Origin: a virus
DNA: 64,000 nucleotides
Reading direction: 5' to 3' (one strand)
IMG/VR virus record: IMGVR_UViG_3300042563_002067
Span: 95,913-159,912 of that record
Shown here one piece after another: positions 42,933-52,980 of this stretch (the first letter of the stretch is position 1; each line of letters begins with the position of its first letter). Made by a program: the position numbers and the translations under genes. The notes below the pieces were generated by a model. The model did not search any database, had not been told where the DNA came from, and worked only from the letters and a program-made list of their open reading frames with translations.

Positions 42933-45900
42933 ATGAGTAATTTTTTAAATAACATACCAGTTTCACCTATAAAATCATTAGGTAATCCTTCTGTTCGTAA
43001 TAACGCAACATTTGGAACAAATTTCAGTATCCTTCAAACAGGGGGGTATATGGAAGTTTACAATTTAACCGATTTAGATTACATAATCCCTAACGGTTAT
43101 CAAGGTTTAGTTGAATATTCCGGTAATACGATTCCGGTTCAGTTACAAATTGGGACGGGTCAAATTTTTTCACCTAATGTGTTAACATTAAATTCTGACA
43201 ACATTTCTTCAGGTAGAAGAAAATTAGGGATGTTAGTTTATGTTTATGAAACCAAAAAAATATATCAATACAATATTGATAATTATGATACGTTATGGAA
43301 CAACGCTACCGGAGCAACAGGTCCGGGGGGTTCTACAGTAGTTATATCAAATTTTGGAACAACGGTTAAAAATAACTCACCTGAAGGTATTGTGTTAATT
43401 AATGCTTGGACGGCATCAACAATATCAGGTATTAATGGTTATGACGATACAAACGCTTCTTGGAGAGTTCTTCAAACATTTACCGGAGGAACAGTAACGG
43501 GAGCAACAATATTTACAGATGGTTTAACTGCAAACACAATATCGGCAACAACATATCAAAATTTGCCTGCAACACCTTTCTTACCATTATCAGGAGGAAC
43601 AGTGACCGGAGCAACAATATTTACAGATGGTTTAACTGCAAACACAATTTCCGCAACAACATATCAAAATTTGCCTGCAACACCTTTCTTACCATTATCA
43701 GGAGGAACAGTAACGGGAGCAACAATATTTACAGATGGTTTAACTGCAAACACAATTTCCGCAACAACATATCAAAATTTGCCTGCAACACCTTTCTTAC
43801 CATTATCAGGAGGAACAGTAACGGGAGCAACAATATTTACAGATGGTTTAACCGCAAACACAATTTCGGCAACAACATATTATAATTTACCAAAAGACGT
43901 TTTTATTACCGGAGGAACATATTTCCAAGGCAACACTATTTTTACAAATAGTACAGGTGGTACTTTTAATATTTTTGGACCATCTAATTATGACCCGGGA
44001 GTTATTAGTGGTAACACAGGTTGGTCAAGTAATAATGACGGGTCAATTAATTTACCGCAGATAACGGTTGCATTATACGACAACCCTAATTTTTTTGAGC
44101 CTCTTAAATTTTATTCAATTTCAAGCGGAACCACAGGTGTCGGGTCACTTCCGGCATTAATAAATAACGACACAAATTATATTATAATTGAATATAATAA
44201 TGGGGTTCCTAGATATAATGTTTTAGATAATGAGGGGACTGTTGATTTTAGTAGTATTCTATTATATATGATTGTCTATCGAACAAATAATTTTATTCAC
44301 GTTTTAGAGTTTGGTGATGAGGGTGCGGGTTTACCAAGTAAATTAAATGAACGTATTGTATATACAGATAGATTCGCGAGAGAAAGTGGTTGTTCGTTAG
44401 GTTTAAGTGGAAGTACAGGTATTGTAACCTTATCTTCAGGTGTTGTTTGGAACGCCACTAATCGTCAAATAGTTAATGACACAACTTCATTAGGACTTTT
44501 TTTTAGAAATTTCCATTCAGGCGGTACGTGGGTTTATACCACAACAGCAAATACAATTAATAATCTTTACTATGATAATGGTACTGATTTAGTATCAGCA
44601 ACCGCAGGAAAATATTTAGTTAATTGGTATTTTAGAGGACAAGAATTAAATGACCACTTATATGAGGTGGTTAGTGATGGACAATTCGATAATATATTAT
44701 TAGCGGACGCTTCAAGTGAACCAAATTTACCTGAACTAATTACATCACACACATTTTTGGTTGGTAGGATTATTATTGAGGTAAGTGCGACAACAGGTAT
44801 TACACAGTCGGCATTTTCATCAGTATTTCAACCAAGTGGTGCTCCCGGAGTTCACAATGATTTAACGAACATACAAGGAGGTCTTCCTAACCAATATTAT
44901 CATTTAGATTCAAACAAATATAATAATTTAGCATTAACAAATATTGATAATAATTTTAGTGCGGGACAAACATTTGCATCAGGGTTAACTGCAACTACAA
45001 TATCCGCAACAACATACCAAAATTTACCACCAACACCTTTCTTACCTTTATCAGGTGGAACGGTAACAGGTCAAGTAATACTAAAAAATAACTCGAGCCC
45101 ATTAATAATCACAACCGATAATTATAGTCCGGGGATATCAGGTAATATACTATTTTACGGGGATATCACGGGGTCAACTAATGGGAAGTCAATTAGTTCT
45201 AGGTCAAACGGGGGTGGAAATCCAGGGAATTTAATCCTTCAAGAATTAGGGAATGGTAATGTTGGTGTTAATACAAATGTTGTCAATCCAATATTAAATT
45301 TTAATTTAGATGTAAACGGTACTTTTGGTGCGACATCAGTATCAGCAACAACTTATTTTAATTTACCGGCAACACCTTTCTTACCATTATCAGGAGGAAC
45401 AGTGACAGGTGCAACAAACTTTACAGGAGGTTTAACCGCCACTACTATTTCAGCAACAACATACCAAAATTTACCACCAACACCTTTCTTACCATTATCA
45501 GGAGGAACAGTAACGGGAGCAACAATATTTACAGGAGGTTTAACGGCAAATACAATATCCGCAACAACAATAAGTGGGGGAACTGTAGTTCTTAACTCAA
45601 CCAATCTACCGTCAACACCGATTGCTGTTTCAGCATTTACTGATGATTATAATAGAGTTACTCTATCACCCGGAGGTTCACCATCGTTAACCTACACAAA
45701 TACAAATACAGGTGCTGGTAATGCAACAATAACGGCATCAACTTATTTAAATATTGCAAACGGAAATCCTGCGGGTCAGTCATACACTACGGTACCATTA
45801 TCCGGTTTTAACTCACCATTTAATCCAACATTATCATTAAATACTGTAAATGTTGAATGGTCATTTAATCTAAGAACAAATAGAAACACCATATTTCCAG

Positions 45901-46955
45901 GATTCTCAGCCGGTACCTATGGAGCTGCAGTTGTTTTAGCGGGTACTAGTGGAACACTTCTGAATACCGGTAACGGATACGCATTAGTTTATGGTGGAAC
46001 AGGAACAAGAAATTGGAGGTTAGTTAGATATACCAGTGGATTATTTGGTACTAGAACAGATATAATTTCAGGAGGTGTTTTCGCGGCAGGTACTAATTAT
46101 GTTAGTGCAAGAATTGTATATACGCCATCAACAAATACTTGGACATACTATTTCAGAGACGATGGTGCAGTTGCGTGGGGTGACCCTACAACCGTAACAA
46201 CATTAATTGGTAGTGCAGTTGATAGTACATACACGTCTAGTTTAATGAGTTCTCTTGGAGTATTCTTTAATTATTCAACCGCAGCAAATCAAAATTTACA
46301 ATTTGATAATTTAGTTGTTAAACTAAACTCACCTTCTGTATTTACTCCTCAAAGTTATTTAACGTTGAAAAATTACGCAAATACTGAAGTATTTGATGTT
46401 AAAGATGATGGTTCAGTAACATCGACCGGACTTATATCATCAACCGGGGGTATCTCAGGAACAACAATTAGTGGTGGAACATATTTTGGTAATGGTAGTG
46501 CACTTACGTTGGGTCAATTTGGTACGATGATAACAGGTTCTACCTCATTACTCGTTACCAATACAACTACATTACTAACATTAATACCGGGATTGACCAC
46601 TACAATAACTGTACCTACACAAACTATGGTTTGTATACAAACAAATGGTGGGGTTAATACCGTTGGAACCACAACAACTAGTGGTTCGGCAATTGATGTG
46701 GCATTAGTGGTGGATGGTATTATATTACCCAACGGTGGATATCAAAGAATGTATGCCGACAACCCAACGGGAAATGCTACGGTAGGAAACTGGGTCGCAA
46801 ATTGGAATATGTCGGTTATTATAACATTATCAGCAGGAATTCATACTGTTGAGGTTGATACAGCAACTGTTCAGGGTCAAAACGCCACGGTAAGTGGTGG
46901 TTTTGGAGCAATAAACCAAGGCACATTAACAATAATGATATTAAAAAATACATAA
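42933..46955 (+). CDS. Large trimeric-type tail fibre with tandem repeats
   Basis: The 1340-residue product has an N-terminal virion-attachment-like region (1-120), a short collagen-like TGATGPGG, then a 36-residue repeat of the form GGTVTGATIFTDGLTANTIS four times in tandem (about 185-316), with further copies later. A beta-rich central part follows. Near residues 900-1130 lies the SAFTDDYNR module shared with the giant fibre protein. The C-terminal 140 residues (LLVTNTTTLLTLIPGL... to LTIMIL) have a C1q/TNF-like jelly-roll pattern. Such repeats form beta-helical, trimeric fibre shafts. Probably a long side or tail fibre. Confidence 0.78.
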   Translation: MSNFLNNIPVSPIKSLGNPSVRNNATFGTNFSILQTGGYMEVYNLTDLDYIIPNGYQGLVEYSGNTIPVQLQIGTGQIFSPNVLTLNSDNISSGRRKLGMLVYVYETKKIYQYNIDNYDTLWNNATGATGPGGSTVVISNFGTTVKNNSPEGIVLINAWTASTISGINGYDDTNASWRVLQTFTGGTVTGATIFTDGLTANTISATTYQNLPATPFLPLSGGTVTGATIFTDGLTANTISATTYQNLPATPFLPLSGGTVTGATIFTDGLTANTISATTYQNLPATPFLPLSGGTVTGATIFTDGLTANTISATTYYNLPKDVFITGGTYFQGNTIFTNSTGGTFNIFGPSNYDPGVISGNTGWSSNNDGSINLPQITVALYDNPNFFEPLKFYSISSGTTGVGSLPALINNDTNYIIIEYNNGVPRYNVLDNEGTVDFSSILLYMIVYRTNNFIHVLEFGDEGAGLPSKLNERIVYTDRFARESGCSLGLSGSTGIVTLSSGVVWNATNRQIVNDTTSLGLFFRNFHSGGTWVYTTTANTINNLYYDNGTDLVSATAGKYLVNWYFRGQELNDHLYEVVSDGQFDNILLADASSEPNLPELITSHTFLVGRIIIEVSATTGITQSAFSSVFQPSGAPGVHNDLTNIQGGLPNQYYHLDSNKYNNLALTNIDNNFSAGQTFASGLTATTISATTYQNLPPTPFLPLSGGTVTGQVILKNNSSPLIITTDNYSPGISGNILFYGDITGSTNGKSISSRSNGGGNPGNLILQELGNGNVGVNTNVVNPILNFNLDVNGTFGATSVSATTYFNLPATPFLPLSGGTVTGATNFTGGLTATTISATTYQNLPPTPFLPLSGGTVTGATIFTGGLTANTISATTISGGTVVLNSTNLPSTPIAVSAFTDDYNRVTLSPGGSPSLTYTNTNTGAGNATITASTYLNIANGNPAGQSYTTVPLSGFNSPFNPTLSLNTVNVEWSFNLRTNRNTIFPGFSAGTYGAAVVLAGTSGTLLNTGNGYALVYGGTGTRNWRLVRYTSGLFGTRTDIISGGVFAAGTNYVSARIVYTPSTNTWTYYFRDDGAVAWGDPTTVTTLIGSAVDSTYTSSLMSSLGVFFNYSTAANQNLQFDNLVVKLNSPSVFTPQSYLTLKNYANTEVFDVKDDGSVTSTGLISSTGGISGTTISGGTYFGNGSALTLGQFGTMITGSTSLLVTNTTTLLTLIPGLTTTITVPTQTMVCIQTNGGVNTVGTTTTSGSAIDVALVVDGIILPNGGYQRMYADNPTGNATVGNWVANWNMSVIITLSAGIHTVEVDTATVQGQNATVSGGFGAINQGTLTIMILKNT
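43485..43880 (+). repeat. Tandem 108-bp repeat, four units, in fibre gene
   Basis: Units begin at 43485, 43593, 43701 and 43809 and encode a 36-residue repeat; the last is shorter because its tail diverges at about 43880. Units differ only at a few positions, implying recent expansion or gene conversion. Diverged copies recur near 44985-45065 and 45370-45550. Confidence 0.92.
45629..46325 (+). repeat. Fibre module, copy 2
   Basis: Second copy of the SAFTDDYNR module (copy 1 at 41145-41849). Most of the differences are synonymous, and the module is internal rather than C-terminal here. Confidence 0.85.
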
Positions 46956-46956
46956 T

Positions 46957-47457
46957 ATGGAATATACAAATTGGAATTTTTTGACGATTGTTTTATATCA
47001 AAATATTTTAGAAATAAATAGTCTTTTAATAATGAGAAGGGATATTAATACAATGGATAGTATTTCAGTTAAAAATCTATTGAATGACGTTTCTAATTCT
47101 ATTGTGTTAGACGCAATAAAAACACAAAATGGGATTTCCGATTGTAAGAATTGGGATGCAATCGAAATACGTTTATCGTTAAATGATGAAGTATATAAAA
47201 ATTTTAAATCAACAAGAAGTGAATTTGACAACAATCAATTTGATTTAGGTTATTTTTTATATGACGCATTTGTTGCTTTATCATTAGACGATATTGATAA
47301 TCAACAAATTTATATACCATCAGACACTCTTTATTCGGAAGAGTTAATTATTAACCAAAATGAAGAACCTATTTTTTCCGGTATAACAACTACATTTAAA
47401 ACCGTTGATGGATTAACTGTTGTAATTAAAAATGGGTTAGTAATTTCAATTGGTTAA
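46957..47457 (+). CDS. Unknown protein, possible fibre chaperone or connector
   Basis: The 166-residue product follows the large fibre gene after one base. It has hydrophobic helices at its N terminus (EYTNWNFLTIVLYQNILEIN), an acidic middle part and C-terminal beta strands (TTFKTVDGLTVVIKNGLVISIG). Not a recognised family. Small genes at this position in fibre operons often encode assembly chaperones, but this cannot be proved from the sequence. Confidence 0.55.
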   Translation: MEYTNWNFLTIVLYQNILEINSLLIMRRDINTMDSISVKNLLNDVSNSIVLDAIKTQNGISDCKNWDAIEIRLSLNDEVYKNFKSTRSEFDNNQFDLGYFLYDAFVALSLDDIDNQQIYIPSDTLYSEELIINQNEEPIFSGITTTFKTVDGLTVVIKNGLVISIG

Positions 47458-47464
47458 TTAGGAC

Positions 47465-47476
47465 TATTTATTAAAT
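47465..47476 (+). promoter_or_regulatory. Putative late promoter TATTTATTAAAT
   Basis: Variant of the recurrent element in an ACTATTTATTAAAT context, 12 bp before the ATG at 47489. Confidence 0.5.
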
Positions 47477-47488
47477 AATGAATAGTTT

Positions 47489-50131
47489 ATGCAAGTAATT
47501 GAAATCACAAGTTTATCCGGACATTCCCCATATAACATATCAATATGTGATATAACAAGAACGTATTGTTATGTTGTTGCGACAGCTGTCTCATCAGTCC
47601 CGTTAATTCTAAACATACCAACAGAATTATCAGGTTCTCAAGAAGTCTTAGTGATAGTCACAGATAACATTGGTTGTGAAGAAATTCAATATCATTTTTG
47701 TGGTGAACCTGCTCCTAGTCAAACACCAACGACAACACCCACTCCCACACCAACAAATTCCGTTTGTAATTGTATCTCAATTGATAACCCTTTAGGGGTA
47801 ACATTAAATTTTGGGTATACTCAATGTGACGGGACATTAATCTATGGTGAGATTTACTCGGCAACCACATTATATGTTTGTGGTCAATTTCCGTATGGTG
47901 ATAGTGGATTAATAATTCAGGTTTCATCTAATATTTGTGTTGGGGATGTTTGCCCCGGACCAACACCTACACCAACCACCACTCCGACACCCACTCCAAC
48001 ATTACCACCGATAGTTGGTTATTTTGAGGATAGTTGTGATTCATCAAACCAATTTACCTTATCAAACATACCAATATCATTTAGTCCTCTGTCAGGAGCG
48101 TATTATATTGAAAGTAGTGGTTTCATTGGATGTGCCACTTATGTTGTTAGTTCATCTACAAACAATTTCTATTCATTTATTGCGATGGGTTCTCAACCGA
48201 GTATTTACCATTGTCAGAAAGCCAATTTTATCTATCCGTGTCCAACATCAACACCCACACCAACACCTACACCATCAATAACACCATCGGTAACTCCGAC
48301 TCATACACCTACACCAACTCCGACTCACACTCCCACACCAACAACACCTGTTAAGTATGTGTTGTTCCAAGTTCAATCTTGTTGTGCTAAAAAGATTATA
48401 AAATATATTATGTTACCGTCTAACTTTTTACCGGGAACTGCGGTTGTCAATTCATTTGGTGAGTGTTTAGAAATTATTAGTGTATCTAAAATTGTGACTT
48501 GGGTAACCGATTTTTGGGACCACGGAACAACATACATTTTTTGTGAGGTATGTGTTAAATATCAAACTTGTAATCCTGTTATACCACCATCCTTTATCTC
48601 TGTTTGGAGAACAACAACTATAAACGAATCAATTACATTACCATATGAAACTTCGGGGTTTTATTATGGAACAATTGATTGGGGTGATGGGGAAACCTCT
48701 AATAATATTTACGATAATAGAACACACACATATGTAACTCCGGGTGATTATATAATAACAATAACAGGGACATTAATTGGGTGGTCGTTTGGTGTTAACC
48801 CTATTAGTAGAAATAAAATTAGAGAAGTTCTACAGTGGGGTTGTTTACGTTTGGGTAATAGTGGTTCGTATTTTTCTAATTGTAATAATTTATCATTATC
48901 AAATGTTACCGATGTTTTAGATTTAACGGGAACAAATAATTTATCTTATACGTTTGAGAATTGTACTAATTTAACAACAGTCCCTTTTATAAATTCTTGG
49001 AACACATCAAACGTAACAAATATGCAAGGTATGTTTTTTGAGTGTCATAATTTTAATGACGACATATCAGGTTGGGATGTTAGTAATGTTACTGATATGG
49101 GAGCAATGTTTGATAACACTTATTTATTTAATCAGCCAATTGGTGTTTGGGATGTATCAAATGTTCAATCTATAAGTTATATGTTCTTACAAAATACCGT
49201 TTTTAACCAAAATTTAAGTTCTTGGAATGTTGGTAGTGTTACTAATATGAAAGGAACTTTTAATGGTTGCACATCATTTAATAACGGTGGTTCACCAATG
49301 ATTAGTGGTTGGACAACATATAATGTTACTGATATGGGTGATATGTTCCCTTTAACACCATTTAACCAACCAATTAATTCTTGGGATGTTAGTAGTGTTA
49401 CTAAAATGGATTATATGTTTTATCAATCAACATCATTTAACCAACCATTATCGGGATGGAATGTAAGTAATGTTACAGATATGAATTATATGTTTAGTTT
49501 ATCCCCATTTAATCAATATATTAATTCTTGGGATGTATCAAATGTTACAACTATGGAAGGTATGTTCTTTTTTAACACAATATTCAACCAAAACCTTAAT
49601 TCTTGGGATGTAAGTTCAGTAACTAATATGGATTATATGTTTTGGTTTGATTACGCATTTGATGGTAATATAACTAGTTGGGACACTTCTAATGTTACAA
49701 CAATGAGATTAATGTTTGCTACGTGTAGTATTTTTAATCAAAATATTAGTGGTTGGAACGTTGGTAATGTAACAAATATGCAACAGATGTTTAACGGAGC
49801 AACACAATTCAATCAACCTATTGGTTCTTGGAACGTTAGTAATGTGACTAATATGTCAAATATGTTTGGTTCAGTAGGATTTAATCAAAATATTGGTTCT
49901 TGGAACGTTACCGGCGTAACAAACTTTAATGGATTTATGAATGGTAAAACATTTAGTGATTACTCAACAACAAATCTTGACGCAATTTATAATGGATGGA
50001 GTTCTTTACCAACATTAACCTCTGGAATTAACATTAATTTTGGAACAATTAAATATACTGCCGGTAGTTCAGCCGGTAGAGCAATTCTAACCGGAACGTA
50101 TGGTTGGACAATTATTGATGGTGGAATATAA
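47489..50131 (+). CDS. BspA-type repeat adhesin with Pro-Thr linkers
   Basis: The 880-residue product has three Cys-rich beta-type domains (about 1-280) separated by Pro-Thr linkers. A PKD-like segment with IDWGDGET lies near residue 390, followed by a run of BspA/DUF285-type repeats (about 500-815, for example GWDVSNVTDMGAMF). It ends with the TTNLDAIYNGW cap and WTIIDGG terminus found also in the giant fibre protein. The layout, linker style and PKD segment are the same, so the two proteins are paralogues that probably bind different surface targets. It is the last fibre gene before the second glycosyltransferase cluster. Confidence 0.78.
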   Translation: MQVIEITSLSGHSPYNISICDITRTYCYVVATAVSSVPLILNIPTELSGSQEVLVIVTDNIGCEEIQYHFCGEPAPSQTPTTTPTPTPTNSVCNCISIDNPLGVTLNFGYTQCDGTLIYGEIYSATTLYVCGQFPYGDSGLIIQVSSNICVGDVCPGPTPTPTTTPTPTPTLPPIVGYFEDSCDSSNQFTLSNIPISFSPLSGAYYIESSGFIGCATYVVSSSTNNFYSFIAMGSQPSIYHCQKANFIYPCPTSTPTPTPTPSITPSVTPTHTPTPTPTHTPTPTTPVKYVLFQVQSCCAKKIIKYIMLPSNFLPGTAVVNSFGECLEIISVSKIVTWVTDFWDHGTTYIFCEVCVKYQTCNPVIPPSFISVWRTTTINESITLPYETSGFYYGTIDWGDGETSNNIYDNRTHTYVTPGDYIITITGTLIGWSFGVNPISRNKIREVLQWGCLRLGNSGSYFSNCNNLSLSNVTDVLDLTGTNNLSYTFENCTNLTTVPFINSWNTSNVTNMQGMFFECHNFNDDISGWDVSNVTDMGAMFDNTYLFNQPIGVWDVSNVQSISYMFLQNTVFNQNLSSWNVGSVTNMKGTFNGCTSFNNGGSPMISGWTTYNVTDMGDMFPLTPFNQPINSWDVSSVTKMDYMFYQSTSFNQPLSGWNVSNVTDMNYMFSLSPFNQYINSWDVSNVTTMEGMFFFNTIFNQNLNSWDVSSVTNMDYMFWFDYAFDGNITSWDTSNVTTMRLMFATCSIFNQNISGWNVGNVTNMQQMFNGATQFNQPIGSWNVSNVTNMSNMFGSVGFNQNIGSWNVTGVTNFNGFMNGKTFSDYSTTNLDAIYNGWSSLPTLTSGININFGTIKYTAGSSAGRAILTGTYGWTIIDGGI
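48990..49930 (+). repeat. BspA/DUF285-type repeats in the 880-residue adhesin
   Basis: About 13 units of roughly 24 residues with the core SWDVSNVTxMxxMFxxxxxFNQ. Units are diverged at DNA level. The array shares its cap with that of the giant fibre gene. Confidence 0.85.
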
Positions 50132-50135
50132 TTTC

Positions 50136-50147
50136 TATTTATCTTTT
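50136..50147 (+). promoter_or_regulatory. Possible late promoter TATTTATCTTTT
   Basis: Variant of the recurrent element, 37 bp before the ATG at 50185, in front of the second glycosyltransferase cluster. If active, these transferases are late proteins. Confidence 0.4.
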
Positions 50148-50184
50148 TATAAAAAATATTATTTTTACAATAAAAAGATATTAA

Positions 50185-51432
50185 ATGAAGATATTTGTCC
50201 AAATTGCGTCCTATCGTGACCCCCAACTTATCCCAACAATTAAATCAATGTTGGAGAATGCAAAGAAACCTAAAAATTTAGTAATCGGTATTTGTCGTCA
50301 ATATCATCCGGAAGATGGTTTTGATAATTTATCAGAATTCAAAGGTGATAAACGTTTTAGAGTTATTGATGTTCTATACACCGAATCCAAAGGGGTTTGT
50401 TGGGCAAGAAACCAAGTTCAACAACTATATAAAGGTGAAGAATATACCTTACAAATCGATTCTCATATGAGATTTGAAAAAGATTGGGACGACACCCTAA
50501 TCAAAATGGTTAAACAACTTCAAAAGAAAGGATTTAAGAAACCTTTACTAACAGGTTATGTTTCTTCATTCGACCCGGACAATGACCCGGCAAGTAGAGT
50601 TAAAGAACCTTGGAGAATGGCTTTTGATAGATTTATACCGGAAGGTGCCGTCTTCTTTTTACCTGAAACAATTCCGGGGTGGGAAAATCTTAAAGAACCC
50701 GTTACCTCAAGATTTTACTCCGCCCATATGGCATTTACATTGGGACAATTTAGTGTCGAGGTTCAACACGACCCTGAATTCTATTTCCACGGAGAAGAAA
50801 TCTCAATCGCTGTTAGAGCATTTACACACGGATACGATTTATTTCACCCACACAAAACTGTTATTTGGCACGAATATACTCGTAAGGGTAGAACCAAACA
50901 ATGGGATGATGATAAAGAGTGGGGTAAGAAAAATGAATTATCTCATAAAAAGAATCGTCAACTATTTGGTATGGACGGTGAAGACGTTACAATGGACTTT
51001 AGTTTTTACGGGTTCGGAACTGAAAGAACTTTAAAAGATTATGAAATTTATTCAGGTCTTAAATTTTCAAATAGAGCTGTTCAACAATATACTTTAGATA
51101 AAAATTACGCACCTAATCCTCAAATATTTGAAACTGAGGAAGAATGGTTGGCAAGTTACGCTAGTATCTTTAAACATTGTATCGACATTGGATTTTCTCA
51201 AGTTCCTGAAAAAGATTACGAATTTTGGGTTGTTGCTTTCCACGATGAAAAAGATGAAACACTTTTTAGAAAAGATGCTGATATCAATGAGATTAATAAT
51301 ATGATGAGAGACCCTGATGGGTATTGTAAAGTTTGGAGAGATTTCCAAACTGTTCATAAACCAAAATACTGGGTTGTTTGGCCGTTTAGTAAGTCAAAAG
51401 GTTGGTGTGAAAGAATAACAGGTAATTTGTAA
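50185..51432 (+). CDS. GlcNAc-transferase-like glycosyltransferase (GT60-type)
   Basis: The 415-residue product resembles the GlcNAc family of Skp1-type hydroxyproline GlcNAc-transferases: KIFVQIASYRDPQLIPT at the N terminus, GVCWARNQVQ, QIDSHMRFEKDWD (DSH acidic motif about residues 92-94) and YFHGEEISIAVRAF, with HPHKTVIWHEYTR nearby. The family often modifies Pro- or Thr-rich proteins. It stands directly after the Pro-Thr-rich fibre genes on the same strand, which makes fibre glycosylation a reasonable inference. No membrane helix. Confidence 0.8.
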   Translation: MKIFVQIASYRDPQLIPTIKSMLENAKKPKNLVIGICRQYHPEDGFDNLSEFKGDKRFRVIDVLYTESKGVCWARNQVQQLYKGEEYTLQIDSHMRFEKDWDDTLIKMVKQLQKKGFKKPLLTGYVSSFDPDNDPASRVKEPWRMAFDRFIPEGAVFFLPETIPGWENLKEPVTSRFYSAHMAFTLGQFSVEVQHDPEFYFHGEEISIAVRAFTHGYDLFHPHKTVIWHEYTRKGRTKQWDDDKEWGKKNELSHKKNRQLFGMDGEDVTMDFSFYGFGTERTLKDYEIYSGLKFSNRAVQQYTLDKNYAPNPQIFETEEEWLASYASIFKHCIDIGFSQVPEKDYEFWVVAFHDEKDETLFRKDADINEINNMMRDPDGYCKVWRDFQTVHKPKYWVVWPFSKSKGWCERITGNL

Positions 51433-51436
51433 AAAT

Positions 51437-52144
51437 ATGGAATATGCGATAGCAACATTTTGTTATGGTGATAGATATTATGCCCAAACAAATAGAATGA
51501 TAGAATCATTTAAAGAATTTGAAGATAAACCAAATATTTTCATAGTTACAGATAATCCGGAATCAATTACTAAAGAAGATTATGTATTTGTTTCACATAT
51601 TAAGGAATATAATGAAAAATATGTGACATATAATACGAATTATTATGATTTTGATTTTTCAGTTAAAAGATTCTCAGTAAAATTTGCGTTAGATAGTGGA
51701 TTTACTAAAGTAATTTTAACAGATACGGATGTTATACCAAACAAATCATTATTCACAAAAAAAAATGTGTTAGAGTGTTTTATACCTAATAGTGTTGCCG
51801 GTCAAGTAACCTATCTTTTTGAAAAAGAGGTTGAGACAAATAGTATGTTAGGAAGACGATACTTACATTATGAAAATAAATTTGACGTTCAATATAATAA
51901 AGTGGATATGTGGATGCCGGAAGACTGCATTCAATTTTTAGATATTGATAAAGATAAATTTTATTCATTTTTAAAAACTTGGGATGAATGTATTGAGATT
52001 AAATATGTTGACAATTTATATAATATACCTGCGGGTAATATAGATGAAATGTGTTTCTCAGCATTACATAACGGTGTTGACTTAAAAAACAATTCTAGCA
52101 AACACATAAACTTATTAATCCCCAATCACGACAAATGGTATTAA
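51437..52144 (+). CDS. Glycosyltransferase (GT8-like)
   Basis: The 235-residue product has a GT-A layout with MEYAIATFCYGDRYYA at the start, NIFIVTDNPE, and a clear DxD motif in VILTDTDVIPN (about residues 95-105). The C-terminal part includes YNIPAGNIDEMCFSAL. Similar to glycogenin-type/GT8 and related enzymes. It is co-transcribed in the second cluster (4 bp after the upstream gene, overlapping the downstream gene by 10 bp). Confidence 0.65.
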   Translation: MEYAIATFCYGDRYYAQTNRMIESFKEFEDKPNIFIVTDNPESITKEDYVFVSHIKEYNEKYVTYNTNYYDFDFSVKRFSVKFALDSGFTKVILTDTDVIPNKSLFTKKNVLECFIPNSVAGQVTYLFEKEVETNSMLGRRYLHYENKFDVQYNKVDMWMPEDCIQFLDIDKDKFYSFLKTWDECIEIKYVDNLYNIPAGNIDEMCFSALHNGVDLKNNSSKHINLLIPNHDKWY

Positions 52145-52980
52145 AAATTATTACATCAGTTTATGAATTAAACTATGAAGATTCCAGAGGTGGTATGGTA
52201 TATAAATCATATCCATTATTAACCCAAACATTACGTAGTATAATTTTTGAAGGTTTTGAATATGTTATTTACACTAATCAATACACTTACGACAAATATC
52301 ATTTAGGTGAACAATTTAACCAACCAAATGTAACCATAAAGTTTCACGAATTAAATTCTGAAAATTACCTAAACAACATAAACCCAATTAGATTAGTTAA
52401 ATTTGCCGAAGGGGAAATTTACGATAGAATTTATTGTGTTAAAAATTATGTAGAAGTTATTTTTAATAAGTTACAATTTTTACTCGATGAGTGTGAAGAT
52501 AATAAAAATGTTGTGTGGATTGATTCCGGACTTTTTGGAACTAGTTGTCACGATAGATGGAGAGATTACATTAATGTTTTTGCCCATTCAGAATTATTTT
52601 TAAATAAAATAAATGAAAAAATATCTGAGAATGGTTTTATTTGTTTAAGAGGAGAATCAATTCAGGTTAATTACGAATTAAAAGCAGTTCTTGTTAATAT
52701 GTTTAACACAGACTTTAAGTTAGTTCCCGGAGGTATGTTTGGAGGGACAAGTGAGTCTATTCAAAAAGTTTTATCTAATTACTTATCGATTTTTGAAACA
52801 TATTACACAACAACAGGTAAATTAATTAGTGAACAAGAGGTTTTATCTATATTAACTCACACAAATGACGTTAAATTTTTTAATTTTGGTGATTGGTTAG
52901 ATTTACAAAGAGGGATATTGGACCTTATGGATTTATTGGATGTCGACAAATATAAAATTGATGAGAAATATGATGTCTAA
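52135..52980 (+). CDS. HtrL/WlaTC-like glycosyltransferase
   Basis: The 281-residue product resembles the WlaTC/HtrL family of putative glycosyltransferases: IITSVYELNYEDSRG at the start, a conserved VVWIDSGLFG (about residues 125-134) and LVPGGMFGGTSES with EQEVLSIL near the C terminus. Related proteins are found in lipooligosaccharide loci. The paired HtrL domain in the gene at 53536 suggests that the two enzymes have related acceptors. It overlaps both neighbouring genes. Confidence 0.65.
   Translation: MVLKIITSVYELNYEDSRGGMVYKSYPLLTQTLRSIIFEGFEYVIYTNQYTYDKYHLGEQFNQPNVTIKFHELNSENYLNNINPIRLVKFAEGEIYDRIYCVKNYVEVIFNKLQFLLDECEDNKNVVWIDSGLFGTSCHDRWRDYINVFAHSELFLNKINEKISENGFICLRGESIQVNYELKAVLVNMFNTDFKLVPGGMFGGTSESIQKVLSNYLSIFETYYTTTGKLISEQEVLSILTHTNDVKFFNFGDWLDLQRGILDLMDLLDVDKYKIDEKYDV

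Noticed and set aside
43460-43885. Plus-strand 141-codon frame with NIYRWFNCKHN-type repeats
   Set aside because: It is the +1 shadow of the 108-bp fibre repeats; the main frame continues uninterrupted through the region.
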